A stretch of DNA of 60,000 nt, from positions 5,707,245-5,767,244 of the forward strand of contig NC_049989.1 of the NCBI RefSeq assembly GCF_000003815.2, written 5' to 3'. The notes beneath the pieces are model-generated. The model had not been told where the DNA came from and made no database searches. It saw only the letters and a program-made list of their open reading frames with translations. A program made the position numbers and the translations under genes. Source of the DNA: Branchiostoma floridae (taxonomy: Eukaryota > Chordata > Leptocardii > Amphioxiformes > Branchiostomatidae). Below are positions 38,001-44,535 of the stretch, piece after piece (the stretch's first letter is position 1; each line of letters opens with the position of its first letter).

Positions 38001-40318
38001 TCTGATTGTTGTTTCTCTTTGCCAGGCTTATGCAGAGGTGTTATCTGAGGAGGCTGCAGCGGGACAGGGAACGATGTCGCCCCACTCCAGGTCCCTCTCT
38101 CCTCACAACAAACCATCACGGTCACCACCTAGTGCCTACAAAGTTTCCAGTAGTGGCAGTAGCAGGAAGAAATATAGGTGAGATTTACCAAACATTTAGG
38201 ATATATAGAAGACATCACGGTGTATTCCACATCACCCTTGGTCCAAGCCCTACCCCGGGTCAGATGGCCCTCCGTCCGAACTCGAACAAAAACTGTTACA
38301 GCAGCAATTCCCACGTCCGAATCAGGTATTCAAATTTTTTACCTCGCCGCATTTGGTGTGGACAGAGTACGTTTGAATTATTCAATGAAAGCCTGTGTGA
38401 TACGGCTTTTTATCACACTTGGTCCGGAACACCTGTATCAAACGTTATTGCGGCCCAGGCATGACATAAATTCATTTATCATCAAATGGGCAATTGTTGG
38501 TCTTTCATCGTATGTCATTTCTTGACATGTATTGTCAGTTTGACAGTGATGAACATTTTTACTTTTCTGGACATATTCACACCTTGGTTCTTAACTTGCC
38601 TCAAGATCATTGTGTGTCAACTGTGTGGTTTGGGAAAGGAAATTAATGAAAGCTAAACTGTGTTAAGTGGTTATTTGGAATAGGATTGTACTGTTAATTC
38701 AGGCTAGTTATGTATGGCATGTTATTGTATACAAAGTTATTTGAAGGTACAGGTATGTATTCAGTCTATGCGCCAAAGAAGAATCTCATAGACTTGGGTA
38801 TGAGGCATGTCATACCGTGACATTAGATTCGATTGATATACGCTCTCATCCTCTAGGTCTCGATCCAGATCCAGATCCAAGTCCCCTCATCGCAAGAGAC
38901 AGAGGAGTTCCACACCAGAATACAGACTCAGGGACTTACCCAAGGTCAAGCAGAAGACAAGGTCACGGTCAAGATCTCCCAAATGGAAGGAAATCAACAC
39001 AGCCAGGCCGACCAGGTCTGAGAGCCCCATCTTTAGTGATAGAGAAGAAAGGTGAGAAAGTCTTGTGACTGATGTCAAACAAACATGCTACACAGTCATA
39101 TACTGTAAATGCAGACATGTTCGCGTTGGATTAGTGGTCGCAGTTTTCGCGTTGACCACTTCACAGCGAACTTTAAAAAAAAACCACCGCGAACATTTTT
39201 CTATTATGGTATTAGACTGCAGTCTATGGTTTTATCGCGAACTTAAATCCACAGCGAAAAGTCCCTTTTCCTGCTACTGCAAAATTAAATCCCCGCAAAC
39301 TTAAATGCATTTACAGTAATAGAAGCACCAACAGAAGTCGTTACACAGTTGGAGGAATATTTTATGGAAATCCTTGCATTAAAACAATCTTTAAAAGAAT
39401 AGGAATAAACATCATCCTAACAAGCATTCAAACAACCTTGAAAAGGTAAGCCTCATCTTTGAGAGAAAAGTTCTGATAATATTGCTCCATAATTTGAATA
39501 AATTTTGATGGATGTGGATGATGTGAATACTTCTCCAAGTCTTAAGATGTGGACAGTTCTGTTGAGTGTGTGAGTGGACAATGTGAAGGGTGAATATACA
39601 GTGATGCCTTTAAACTAATCCTTCTGGCTTTCCCAATAATATTCAACCAATGTAGACTCTAGCTTGGAGAACACAGTTTTATATCCTTGGTATGAAATTT
39701 TGATCATACAAATGTAGTAACCTTGTCCATGCCTTTTACAGTTCCACAGCAAGCCCCAAGGTTCCTTCTGCGCAAGGTCTGCCAACAGGAAACGGGAATG
39801 GAGCTAGTACTTCCGTTCAAGTTAGTGATGTAAGGACACATTGATTTTAAAACAGTGATATATTGTTAGATGTAATAGTACTTCTATCTATGCATCATTA
39901 TGTGGTGATCGTACCCATTTGTAATTACAATGTAGTACTTTATTGCAAGTATTTTGTAGTACTTTGTAACATCAATGAAGGTTAGACATCCAGATAATAC
40001 ACAAGACAAGAGTCACTCAAGCAACTGGATAGATTTTGGAAATGGTCTCAGAAGTTTGAAGGAGCATCCGGTACCTTTCTTCAGTGACCATGAGTACAAG
40101 CTTAACAAAAAAATATGAATTTGTATTTTGATAAGATGAAGACAAGTTTAAGAATGTCCAATTGAAAAAAAAAAAAAGTCAAGTGTAATGCTGACTTAAT
40201 TACAGATCTAAAGACCTTATCTGTACATGTGTTGTTGTTGAGATTTTTTATATTTTTCATTCAGGATCTCAGGGCGAAGATACGTGCAATGTTAGCAGCC
40301 AGCAAGCCTCCGTCATAA
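1796..40318 (+). CDS. SFSWAP: SFSWAP: splicing factor SWAP, 15 coding exons, 896 aa
   Basis: SR-like nuclear regulator of alternative splicing, homologous to Drosophila su(w[a]) and human SFSWAP (about 950 aa). Exons are 1796-2007, 6042-6202, 17587-17727, 24034-24119, 31715-31952, 32314-32551, 34909-35015, 35508-35754, 36221-36555, 36811-37053, 37376-37569, 38026-38177, 38857-39051, 39742-39829 and 40265-40318. They total 2691 nt, divisible by three, and every junction is GT/AG. The domain order is DRY_EERY region (about 32-124), acidic stretch, SURP1 (206-252), acidic loop, polyproline (about 385-455), SURP2 (501-545), charged helix (about 671-715), RS domain (about 750-850) and a conserved tail ([14 protein letters not shown]). 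The ATG has an A at -3, and an in-frame TAA lies just upstream (1790-1792). The fly homologue autoregulates through retention of its first introns; here intron 1 retention would stop after 89 codons. Autoregulation in this species is inference. Confidence 0.95.
3697..4777. mobile_element. 1.08-kb non-autonomous DNA transposon with TA target site
   Basis: The left end ACGGGAGGGGGCCATACTTC and the right end are inverted copies over about 24 bp (continuing through TCGACA), each flanked by TA (3695-3696 and 4778-4779). A subterminal copy of TGTCGAACTTTGGACCC sits inside the right end. Open frames inside are under 100 codons and show no transposase motif, so it is a miniature or internally deleted Tc1/mariner-like or other TA-targeting element. 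Superfamily assignment is inference. Confidence 0.75.
4913..5251. repeat. Palindromic repeat with AGGGTTCTAGC ends
   Basis: Left AGGGTTCTAGCCAG and right CTAGCTAGAACCCT are inverted. The word ATTTTAGCGTAGTGG is repeated in both orientations inside. A run of 13 G lies at about 4996-5008. Probably a foldback or MITE-type element; target duplications are not clear. Confidence 0.55.
6042..6202 (+). CDS. SFSWAP: SFSWAP exon 2
   Basis: Residues 71-124. Reads [17 protein letters not shown] and then [20 protein letters not shown], the second half of the DRY_EERY domain, nearly identical to vertebrate SFSWAP. It ends in phase 1 before gttagt. Confidence 0.94.
9062..9280. mobile_element. 219-bp MITE with about 45-bp inverted ends
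   Basis: Left TAGTTTACCTTTATCCGTG and right CAATGGATAAAGGTGAACTA are imperfect inverted copies. The similarity continues for about 45 bp on each side (GTAACCTATATCCGTTG against its complement). TA sits at both outer edges, compatible with a TA-targeting superfamily. Confidence 0.7.
9547..9799. repeat. Minisatellite, about 6 units of 44-50 bp
   Basis: Each unit starts GGAAAGTTCCACTGG and continues with 'tatagcaaagttctgcaaag'. The unit GGAAAGTTCC is itself palindromic. Open frames across it on both strands are artefacts of the repeat. Confidence 0.85.
10841..11648. repeat. Dispersed-type repeat with three 162-bp internal units
   Basis: Begins with a palindrome (CCATACC/GGTATGG), then a CTTT run, then a sequence containing TGAAATTTGGCAC. 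CTCCTGTACCCT-type words recur at 11081, 11243 and 11406 (period 162-163 bp). Each is followed by 'cgaatgacctgaaatttgg'. It ends near 'aaatgtcggcctttctagt'. The organisation suggests a transposable-element fragment with internal tandem copies; the family is not identified. Confidence 0.55.
13046..13199. mobile_element. 154-bp hairpin MITE
   Basis: CTCTCCAAGCAGAGGTTGG on the left and its complement CCAACCTCTGCTTGGAGAG on the right form a near-perfect palindrome. It extends inward through ATGCCATATG/CATATGGCAT-like arms and outward to GCACG/CGTGC. No coding capacity. Confidence 0.8.
14422..14859 (+). mobile_element. hAT-type MITE, copy 1, with 8-bp target duplication
   Basis: Ends TAGGGGTGGGTACCGGTAC and GTACCCAGCCCTA are inverted. 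They are flanked by a perfect 8-bp duplication, GTCTACAG, at 14414-14421 and 14860-14867. An internal palindrome built from GGTCCAGGTCCGG and CCTGAACCTGGACC lies near the left end. Eight-bp duplications and TAGGG termini are typical of hAT elements. 438 bp, non-autonomous. Confidence 0.88.
15774..15870. repeat. Fragment related to the 22924-23122 palindromic element
   Basis: GTCACATTTCCAAATACGGG followed by GCCC and then by 'gtcgggaatgaaaagta' resembles the left half of the element at 22924 (GTCACATTTTCAAACGGG, later 'atcgggagtgaaaag'). The right arm is not evident here. Borders are approximate. Confidence 0.45.
16831..16995. repeat. Source segment of the duplicated block at 18738-18904
   Basis: Starts GCGGGCTGGTTTGTTTGG. 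It is repeated with about three differences at 18738-18904. It includes the first part of the 80-bp element at 16951. See the A-B-A' rearrangement entry. Confidence 0.85.
16951..17030. mobile_element. 80-bp palindromic insertion with 11-bp target duplication
   Basis: Left AGCCTGAGTATCATCCTC and right GAGGATGGTGCTCAGGCT are inverted. The flanks are a perfect direct repeat AGTAAAAGTGT (16940-16950 and 17031-17041). The variable-length duplication (10 bp in a sister copy at 19715) is more typical of target-primed or staggered insertion than of a classical cut-and-paste MITE. Confidence 0.75.
17587..17727 (+). CDS. SFSWAP: SFSWAP exon 3
   Basis: Residues 125-171. Reads [19 protein letters not shown] and then a tyrosine- and acid-rich stretch ending TEDEEGQPE, as in vertebrate homologues (EEEYKRLSEAL). 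The acceptor is ttgtacag|ag and the donor is ag|gtttga, a weak site for a conserved exon. Confidence 0.93.
18588..19050. repeat. A-B-A' rearrangement: 151-bp direct repeats around a copied 165-bp block
   Basis: A (18588-18738) and A' (18900-19050) are 151-bp direct repeats with about two differences, starting TTTCTAATAACTACAGATTA. Between them, B copies 16831-16995 from 1.9 kb upstream with about three differences. Junctions share 2 bp (CT) and 4 bp (TTTC) with the donor and target. A single template-switching event explains all pieces. Confidence 0.85.
19715..19787. mobile_element. 73-bp insertion with 10-bp target duplication
   Basis: Relative of the 16951 element in reverse orientation: its right end GAGGATGGTACCCAGGCT matches the complement of AGCCTGAGTATCATCCTC. 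It is flanked by a perfect direct repeat TCATCTACAT at 19705-19714 and 19788-19797. The left end differs from the 80-bp copy. Confidence 0.75.
22141..22566 (+). mobile_element. hAT-type MITE, copy 2, with 8-bp target duplication
   Basis: Same family and orientation as 14422-14859. Ends are TAGGGCTGGGTACCGGTAC and GTACCGATACCCAGCCCTA, flanked by a perfect TTGTAGAT duplication (22133-22140 and 22567-22574). 426 bp. It shares the internal GGTCCGGACCTG palindrome. Confidence 0.9.
22924..23122. mobile_element. 199-bp palindromic MITE
   Basis: Left GGCTTAAGTCACATTTTCAA and right TTTGGAAATGTGACCTAAGC are inverted. Similarity continues into GGGCCCGGCCG / CGGCCAGGCC. A fragment of the same family lies at 15774. 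No coding capacity. Confidence 0.72.
24034..24119 (+). CDS. SFSWAP: SFSWAP exon 4
   Basis: Residues 172-200. Acidic stretch, then [17 protein letters not shown], which aligns with the vertebrate EPFVAPLGLSVP segment just before SURP1. Acceptor ttacag|gt and strong donor atg|gtacgt. Ends in phase 0. At 86 bp it is one of the smallest exons. Confidence 0.92.
24850..24965 (+). mobile_element. CpG-decayed fragment of the TACTGTAAATGC MITE family
   Basis: TGCGGTGGATTTATGTTCAC and then TGTTTTCATGGTG match GTTCGCGGTGGATTTATGTT and CGGTTTTCGCGGTGG in the 51847 copy, with CG changed to CA or TG at most sites. This indicates an old, methylation-decayed insertion. Ends are not defined. Confidence 0.6.
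25150..25660. other. CpG-rich island inside SFSWAP intron 4
   Basis: CpG is frequent here (for example GTCCGCGCGCCCATGG, CGGCGCCTCGCGG, CTCCCGGCCGACC) against a CpG-poor intronic background. A 170-codon open frame on the - strand (25375-25887) crosses it with no recognised domain. It could be a promoter or enhancer, an alternative start, or a young insertion not yet CpG-depleted. No terminal repeats were found. Confidence 0.5.
26152..26610 (+). other. Possible degenerate ORF remnant
   Basis: A 67-codon frame (26152-26355) is followed by purine-rich sequence (many 'aagaaaaga' words) in which several frames are interrupted by stops. The composition differs from the surrounding intron and resembles decayed coding DNA of an unidentified transposon. 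No motif was recognised, so this is only a suggestion. Confidence 0.25.
26860..27465. repeat. 180-bp satellite, interrupted by an assembly gap
   Basis: AAATGCATAGTT recurs at 26879, 27059 and 27239. CTGATCCCAGCCAC recurs near 26942, 27122 and 27302, giving a period of 179-180 bp. A further partial unit lies after the gap (27448-27465), and a continuation is seen at 28678-28733 beyond the inserted element. Confidence 0.88.
27348..27447. other. Assembly gap, 100 N
   Basis: Run of exactly 100 N, likely a default-size placeholder. By comparison with the preceding satellite unit, the missing sequence between AGATGTT and CATGTACAATATG should be about 30 bp plus a whole number of 180-bp units. Confidence 0.99.
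27466..28677. mobile_element. 1.2-kb inverted-repeat element inserted in the satellite
   Basis: The left end CCCTTAACAAACTATCAGGC and the complement of the right end (CCCGTAGCAAACCATCAGTC) are inverted repeats. They continue through CTGGAATGSCACTGTCAGTG, about 45 bp in all. The satellite word GCATAT|GTAATGA is split and AT appears on both sides. Inside are repeats of ACTGACAGTCGT (27590-27745) and GGCCTGTCA words near both ends. No transposase was seen. The superfamily is unassigned. Confidence 0.78.
28734..28931. other. Assembly gap, 198 N
   Basis: Run of 198 N immediately after a satellite-like segment that resumes at 28678, so the gap probably hides more of the 180-bp satellite. Confidence 0.99.
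31715..31952 (+). CDS. SFSWAP: SFSWAP exon 5 (SURP1)
   Basis: Residues 201-279. Contains [16 protein letters not shown], then [20 protein letters not shown] and YYK: a complete SURP module, the RNA-splicing-factor fold that binds SF1-like partners. The acceptor ccattccag|cc follows a pyrimidine tract and the donor is ag|gtgaga. The tail is lysine- and glutamate-rich. Confidence 0.95.
32314..32551 (+). CDS. SFSWAP: SFSWAP exon 6
   Basis: Residues 280-358. Has the acidic run [20 protein letters not shown], aligning with vertebrate [16 protein letters not shown], then a Ser/Thr/Ala-rich linker. Donor tt|gtaagt, phase 2. Intron 5 before it is only 361 bp. Confidence 0.94.
32650..32760 (+). mobile_element. 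tRNA-derived SINE core
   Basis: A-box-like GTGATTAGTCACCC, a stem GCCTCTTGACCGAGAGGT resembling an anticodon arm, and a B box GTTCGAATCC (32700-32709) occur in the order and spacing of a pol III tRNA promoter. No acceptor stem or CCA-like ends are seen, so this is a SINE head rather than a functional tRNA. Ends are approximate. Confidence 0.6.
32899..33415. mobile_element. 517-bp TTAA-type element with a CpG-rich interior
   Basis: AGGGACATAATGTA on the left and TACATTATGTCCCT on the right are inverted, and both abut TTAA (32900-32903 and 33411-33414, the expected target duplication). This fits the piggyBac or Kolobok class. The interior is CpG-rich (for example CTCGCCGGCGAGCC) and contains CGCCATTTT, a YY1-like word. 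No transposase frame was seen. Confidence 0.82.
34540..34950 (+). repeat. Tandem triplication of the exon 7 acceptor region
   Basis: Three diverged units each contain a 'tgtactg' tract, 'ctgtagctgttcctcttcc' and an AG: at 34610 (CCCCAG|GCTTCAG), 34754 (CCCCAAG|CCTCTAG) and the real site at 34908 (CCTCAG|GCCTCCAG). Spacing is 144 and 154 bp. The first copy keeps an intact-looking acceptor; joining exon 6 to it would reach a stop after about a dozen codons. Confidence 0.78.
34909..35015 (+). CDS. SFSWAP: SFSWAP exon 7
   Basis: Residues 359-394. A Ser/Ala-rich start followed by [17 protein letters not shown] opens the polyproline region. Ends in phase 1 before gtcagt. Its 5' boundary is the last of three tandem copies. 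Confidence 0.88.
35508..35754 (+). CDS. SFSWAP: SFSWAP exon 8 (polyproline)
   Basis: Residues 395-476. Runs of 5-8 prolines separated by short linkers, as in the proline-rich segment between the two SURP modules in vertebrates (APPPPGTTPPPPP). Such runs can bind WW or similar modules. Acceptor ttttcag|gt and donor gagga|gtaagt. Confidence 0.9.
36221..36555 (+). CDS. SFSWAP: SFSWAP exon 9 (SURP2)
   Basis: Residues 477-588. Reads [18 protein letters not shown], then [20 protein letters not shown] and FKK: the second SURP module, very close to vertebrate [22 protein letters not shown] Thr-rich tail follows. This is the largest exon, 335 bp. Confidence 0.96.
36811..37053 (+). CDS. SFSWAP: SFSWAP exon 10
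   Basis: Residues 589-669. Reads [20 protein letters not shown], then [17 protein letters not shown], matching vertebrate APISFAIKAKENDLLPLE and the following acidic block. It ends with [11 protein letters not shown]. Phase 1 donor gaag|gtacag. Confidence 0.93.
37376..37569 (+). CDS. SFSWAP: SFSWAP exon 11 (charged helix)
   Basis: Residues 670-734. Reads [19 protein letters not shown], then [20 protein letters not shown], a long charged helix conserved with vertebrates (KQKLEDRLAAAAREKLAQ). Ends in phase 0 before gtaaca. Confidence 0.94.
37609..37874. repeat. (TG)n / TGTGTGAGCAAG simple repeat in intron 11
   Basis: GT dinucleotide runs alternate with GTGAGCAAG words across about 265 bp. The long His/Thr frames on the - strand are artefacts. 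Confidence 0.95.
38026..38177 (+). CDS. SFSWAP: SFSWAP exon 12 (start of RS domain)
   Basis: Residues 735-784. Opens [15 protein letters not shown], then [20 protein letters not shown], leading into the serine/arginine-rich region. Ends in phase 2 (AG) before gtgaga. Confidence 0.88.
38857..39051 (+). CDS. SFSWAP: SFSWAP exon 13 (RS domain)
   Basis: Residues 785-849. [19 protein letters not shown], then [16 protein letters not shown], a typical RS domain expected to be phosphorylated by SR kinases and to localise the protein to nuclear speckles. Shorter than the vertebrate RS region. Phase 2 at both ends, with AG|G and AG|T split codons. Confidence 0.92.
39101..39318. mobile_element. 218-bp MITE, TACTGTAAATGC family, in intron 13
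   Basis: Ends TACTGTAAATGCA and TGCATTTACAGTA are perfect inverted repeats with TA at the edges. The interior holds GTTCGCG, CACCGCGAACATTTTTC and CAGCGAAAAGTC words. It belongs to the same family as 51847-52051 and the decayed copy near 24850. Confidence 0.88.
39742..39829 (+). CDS. SFSWAP: SFSWAP exon 14
   Basis: Residues 850-879. Ser/Gly/Asn-rich linker ending in VQVSD. Weak family similarity on its own, but frame and splice sites fit (acceptor ccttttacag|t, donor gat|gtaagg, phase 0) and it joins the conserved last exon. Confidence 0.8.
40265..40318 (+). CDS. SFSWAP: SFSWAP exon 15 and stop
   Basis: Residues 880-896. [17 protein letters not shown] then TAA. Aligns with the vertebrate C-terminus ([14 protein letters not shown]), which fixes the end of the gene. 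The acceptor follows a long T-rich tract. Confidence 0.95.
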   Translation, partial: DLRAKIRAMLAASKPPS

Positions 40319-43300
40319 CAGTCGCCCATTGCACCTGAACATAGCTGTCCATCACTCGCTCTTCAACATCTCAGGAACTGCTGTCACCGCTCCACGCATA
40401 GCAACCACAAGGAACAAGGCCTCTTCTGCTTCTCATTTCCATTTCTGAATTTTGTTACCAAGTGCCATGGACTGAATATAGACATTAATCACATGCTGCC
40501 TGCTATACAGTGCAGTAATGCTGTGTTGTAATGGTGCAACAGAGTTGAGTGATTGTACAAAATGTAAGGCTGGAACAGAGGAAACATTTTATGGTGTTTC
40601 TATGAGTTTTTACTAACGATGGATAAGTTTTACTACATTTGAAATTGTGGCCATGCACAACACCAGTTATTACTGCACTGTAGGTGGGGTCTTCTATTCA
40701 GTCTAAAGCTAGGTTACACTTTCAGCCCTTTCTGTTCTTCATGCCATTCTTATTTGAGATGTTAGGTTATGTTTATCTCTTTTTTTTCATTCACATGTCT
40801 AGGTTTATGTAACATTTCCAAGTATGAAACTGGGGAGCTATGTGATAGGTCTCTGGTCAAATGGCACAAAGTTTCCAGACAATTTTGGCAGGTCTATGCC
40901 TTGATGCACACAGTTTTAGTCAGGTAAAAATTTTCCTTACAGCTTATTCATTTGGCATCTTGCCTTCTACTATACTTCAAAATGTCAAGGAAACACAGAG
41001 ATAAATTGGTGTGGCCTGTTGTATCCTTCCACAGATAGTCAAACACTTTTTTTATGTTCAACTTAAAGAGCTATCCTTAAAAGGAAAAAAAACGGGTAAG
41101 GTTGGGGCACAACACATGTCAGGGTGGGAATATATGCAATGGGAGCTGATCTTTTTTAAACACATGTATATAGACTATAATAGAGTAAGACAGTTAAACA
41201 TACAGTAGTCTCATTGTGCCCCCCTCCCCCATTTTTTTCTTTTTAAAGTATGATGGGAACACATTTATTGAAATCCGTATCAATACATCTGTCAGTGCAG
41301 ACATATGAACGAGAGGGTGTGGGTACCAAGGAACTTCATTATCGTATCTGAAATGACAACAAAAGAACTTTTAGATCCATATGGAAGGTGTAATATGCGA
41401 CTTGAAAACCGGACTCTAGATTGGTATGGCCCGAATGAGATCCACTTGTGCAGTGTTGAAACTACCTCAGAATACTTGATGAGCCAAAGATTGACTAATT
41501 GACCCCAAAGCGGTGGTGCTTATCATGTGGTTCTCCTCCCCCTCTCCCTGCCTGATATTGACAGGTTCATAAATTACATTACATTTGTTTGTTAGCAGAA
41601 CGGTTTGCCTCAACTTGCCTGTATTCCTGCTATTGCTAACAAATCCATGACAGTGCAGAAGAAAAATAGAAGCAAAAAAAAAATTCTCAACAGTAACTAA
41701 CTTATATCATTAACATGTGTCCTTGTACTGAAAGTTCACCCAGTCATAGTTTGTTTGCTGTGATTACTTTTGTTCAGCACTATTTCAGTGAAAAACATCA
41801 CGCATGTAGATGCAATGTATGTGTGAACAGGTCCTTGCCACCTATTTACAATGAATGTAATGAAGTAAAAGAAAGTAAATGAATAACAACTGCTGAAAAG
41901 GTCCTTAGTAATGTGCACCTCTAAGGGGAGGGTTTTAGATTACGGTGATGTTACCAAAACATATCAGACTGAGGGTCTAATTTTCTAAGTGATAGAGCAC
42001 TCATAATGCAGAATCCCTAATACTTTTATTCAGTAAAATGTTAATCTACAGTATGTTCAGTCAACTTGATCAGTGAAAAACAATTCTGCACTGTCCACTT
42101 TTGTGATACATGTAGTTATGTCACTAAACACACAAGTCTCGGGTTACATAAAATTATTTTTCCTCCATTTCACATAACAGCCAAATTTACTATTGGCAGA
42201 GTAAGGAATGCAAGTTTAGTGTCAGTGTGTGCAAATTGGGCCTGTGCACAAAAGCCGTACAAAATGGCTCCACTCCTGAGGTGTAGCCAAAATTTGACTT
42301 GATTTTTTTTTTTAGTCCAGTGCAACTTCTGGCCCAGTTTGCACACTCTGACACTTGATGTAAAATGTGTCTAGTAGTACACACTCTACAAATACTTTAT
42401 ATGGCTGCATGTACATGTAGGGTTGTAGTAGAATGGGTTAGAGTGCATAGAAAAAGACTACCAACGCACATCTTCCCTGTCTGTAAGGGACACAACATTC
42501 AGCTAGGGTAAAGACAATGTTGTTAGATATGAACAGTTAGTGTACGAAACTATATAACGTTAATGATTGTCTCACAGACCAGGCATGATCTAGGAGAGTA
42601 ACTGCGACAGTTTCTGCAAATTTTTACTGCATTTCTTTCTGGGTGGGGATGGGGGATGGAGCTACCCTCCTGATCATGTCATGTCTTTGAGAAGAGTCTA
42701 GAAATTTCCCACTCAGTAAGACAACTCAAATGTTGGCAGTTTTCTACTGTAGACCATGCAAGCACTGTGACAGCATCTAGAGAAAATTTTAGACGGCTAG
42801 AAAAATGATAAGCTAGGGATGCTGACAACTCAATGGTCGCTTCTGCTGTCGGAGGGATGACATTTATACTAAATTATAGTGCTGATAGGTAATGCAGAAT
42901 GTCAACAGTTAGACAAAACGCACACTGTACATGTACCGTATATCAAAATAGTTCTGAAGCTTGTAAGACCAAGATCCCCTACTACAGGACAGAGGCACTG
43001 GAGTAACCAATGGTTGACCTAAGGCCATGGGTCATTGAGAGATCTTTGGCACACCTTGGAGATCCTTGAGGACTTTACGGAAAAAATATTGAGAGATCCG
43101 TCAAATGTTTAGATGCTCAACATTACTGTTCTTGCAATGGTCCTAATTCTGTGGAAAGGGATATGGAATTTGAACCAGTTTTTGCCAGATTTAGTCTTTC
43201 TTTAAATTGTCAGCAATATGTTATTGACTTTTGTGCACCTGCTTTCTGAAGCTATTCAAGTCTTCATTTTCTGAAACTCTCAGAATGGACGAGAATCCAA

Positions 43301-44515
43301 CACTAACTTCATTAGTATCTGCCTGACATAGCAACATGTACGGTTACTGTGGTAAAAAAAAATTGCTAAAATTGTTCTAACTTCTGCAACAATGATGTTC
43401 AAATTGCAAAGATGATGTTTCCTTTGTGTCCTAAGTGAACCATGTACATTGCACCAGGTCTTAGTGTTCTTATTGTTTGCAAGATGTGTGTTTTCTGTTG
43501 TCAAAGACAGTCCTACATATTCTTTATTGTGGTTACTCAAGGAGTTCTGTGTAGCAGATTCGCAATGTACTTCAGAAGTGTTCAGGTGGACATATGAGTG
43601 ACTTTCTGATGGCTTGTTGCTGTACTACCTTCAAGTGATAACGTACATGTAGATGTTATAGCTGTCCAGATGGCTGTAGTACTTTGCAGGGGCAATTTTG
43701 TGCCCTGTCTTACTTGTAAGGACATTGTCCTTCCATTTTCCATTGGTGACATTTATGTCAAAATCCTGCACATGGTGCAAGAACTAATTTTGTAGCATTT
43801 TGCAAGATTGTTGTGTCTCGAATTCAAGAAGTAAACTTAGTTTTCATAGAAGAGGAGGCCTCAATTCCTGTTACATATGAGTCGCGTACTACAGCTTTTC
43901 ATAGCTTCCTTTTCAGCAAATTGCAGCTCAGCACTCAGCAAAGTGGATGAAAAGTAGCGGTAAATTCCTACATCATCATAGGTACTTGTGTTAACTTGGT
44001 GCTTCAATCAAGCCTGCGTTATGCGGACCTTGAATCTTTTTTAGCATATGTTCTGGTACGTTCCTTTTGTGTTTGGGGGCTGTTCCACTAGCATCTGTTG
44101 GAGTGGGGTTGAACAGATTTTTTTAAAGAAAATGGTTTTAAGACACCATTAGTAAAAGTCAGAATTAAGAATATGAAAGTGTGTCATCTCCCATTCCAGA
44201 GAACTTTTGGTACAGTCTTCAAATTTCCACCTATCTACAAGGATACGTCTATTCCAGGATTAATGATCCGATGGTTTCGGAATTCCTTCCATGTCTGAAT
44301 CCCAAGGACTGTTTTCCATATGCGAGAAGTCTTGCTATTATTTAACATATTATTTTATGGAACTACGTGCTGTGAAAGAATGTTTTGTTCGTGCGCACGC
44401 AAGGCTGACCAAATCTTTGTGAATTTATGTTGAGTTACAAATAAATGTACCTTCAGCTGTTGCGCTGGTTCTTTGCCTTGCTCCAAATGTGGAATAAAAA
44501 ATCTTTTAACAAATG
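40319..44515 (+). other. Probable SFSWAP 3' UTR
   Basis: 4.2 kb without a recognisable coding frame between the stop codon and the first clear polyadenylation signals, AATAAA at 44440-44445 and 44493-44498. No AATAAA was noticed earlier, though a variant signal could shorten the UTR. It contains an inverted repeat at 42218-42355. Confidence 0.5.
42218..42355. repeat. 138-bp hairpin repeat
   Basis: Left AGTGTCAGTGTGTGCAAATT (then GGGCC) and right GGCCCAGTTTGCACACTCTG (then ACACT) are inverted with a few mismatches. The loop holds a T10-12 run. If transcribed in the 3' UTR it would form a long stem. Probably a small MITE. Confidence 0.65.
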
Positions 44516-44535
44516 TCTTTGGTGTCTGTTGTTTG
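44440..44535 (+). terminator. Polyadenylation region
   Basis: AATAAA at 44440 and again at 44493. The second is followed 15-45 nt later by a GT-rich tract (TTTGGTGTCTGTTGTTTGG), the usual downstream element. This is the best candidate for SFSWAP transcript cleavage, near 44510-44520. Confidence 0.6.
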
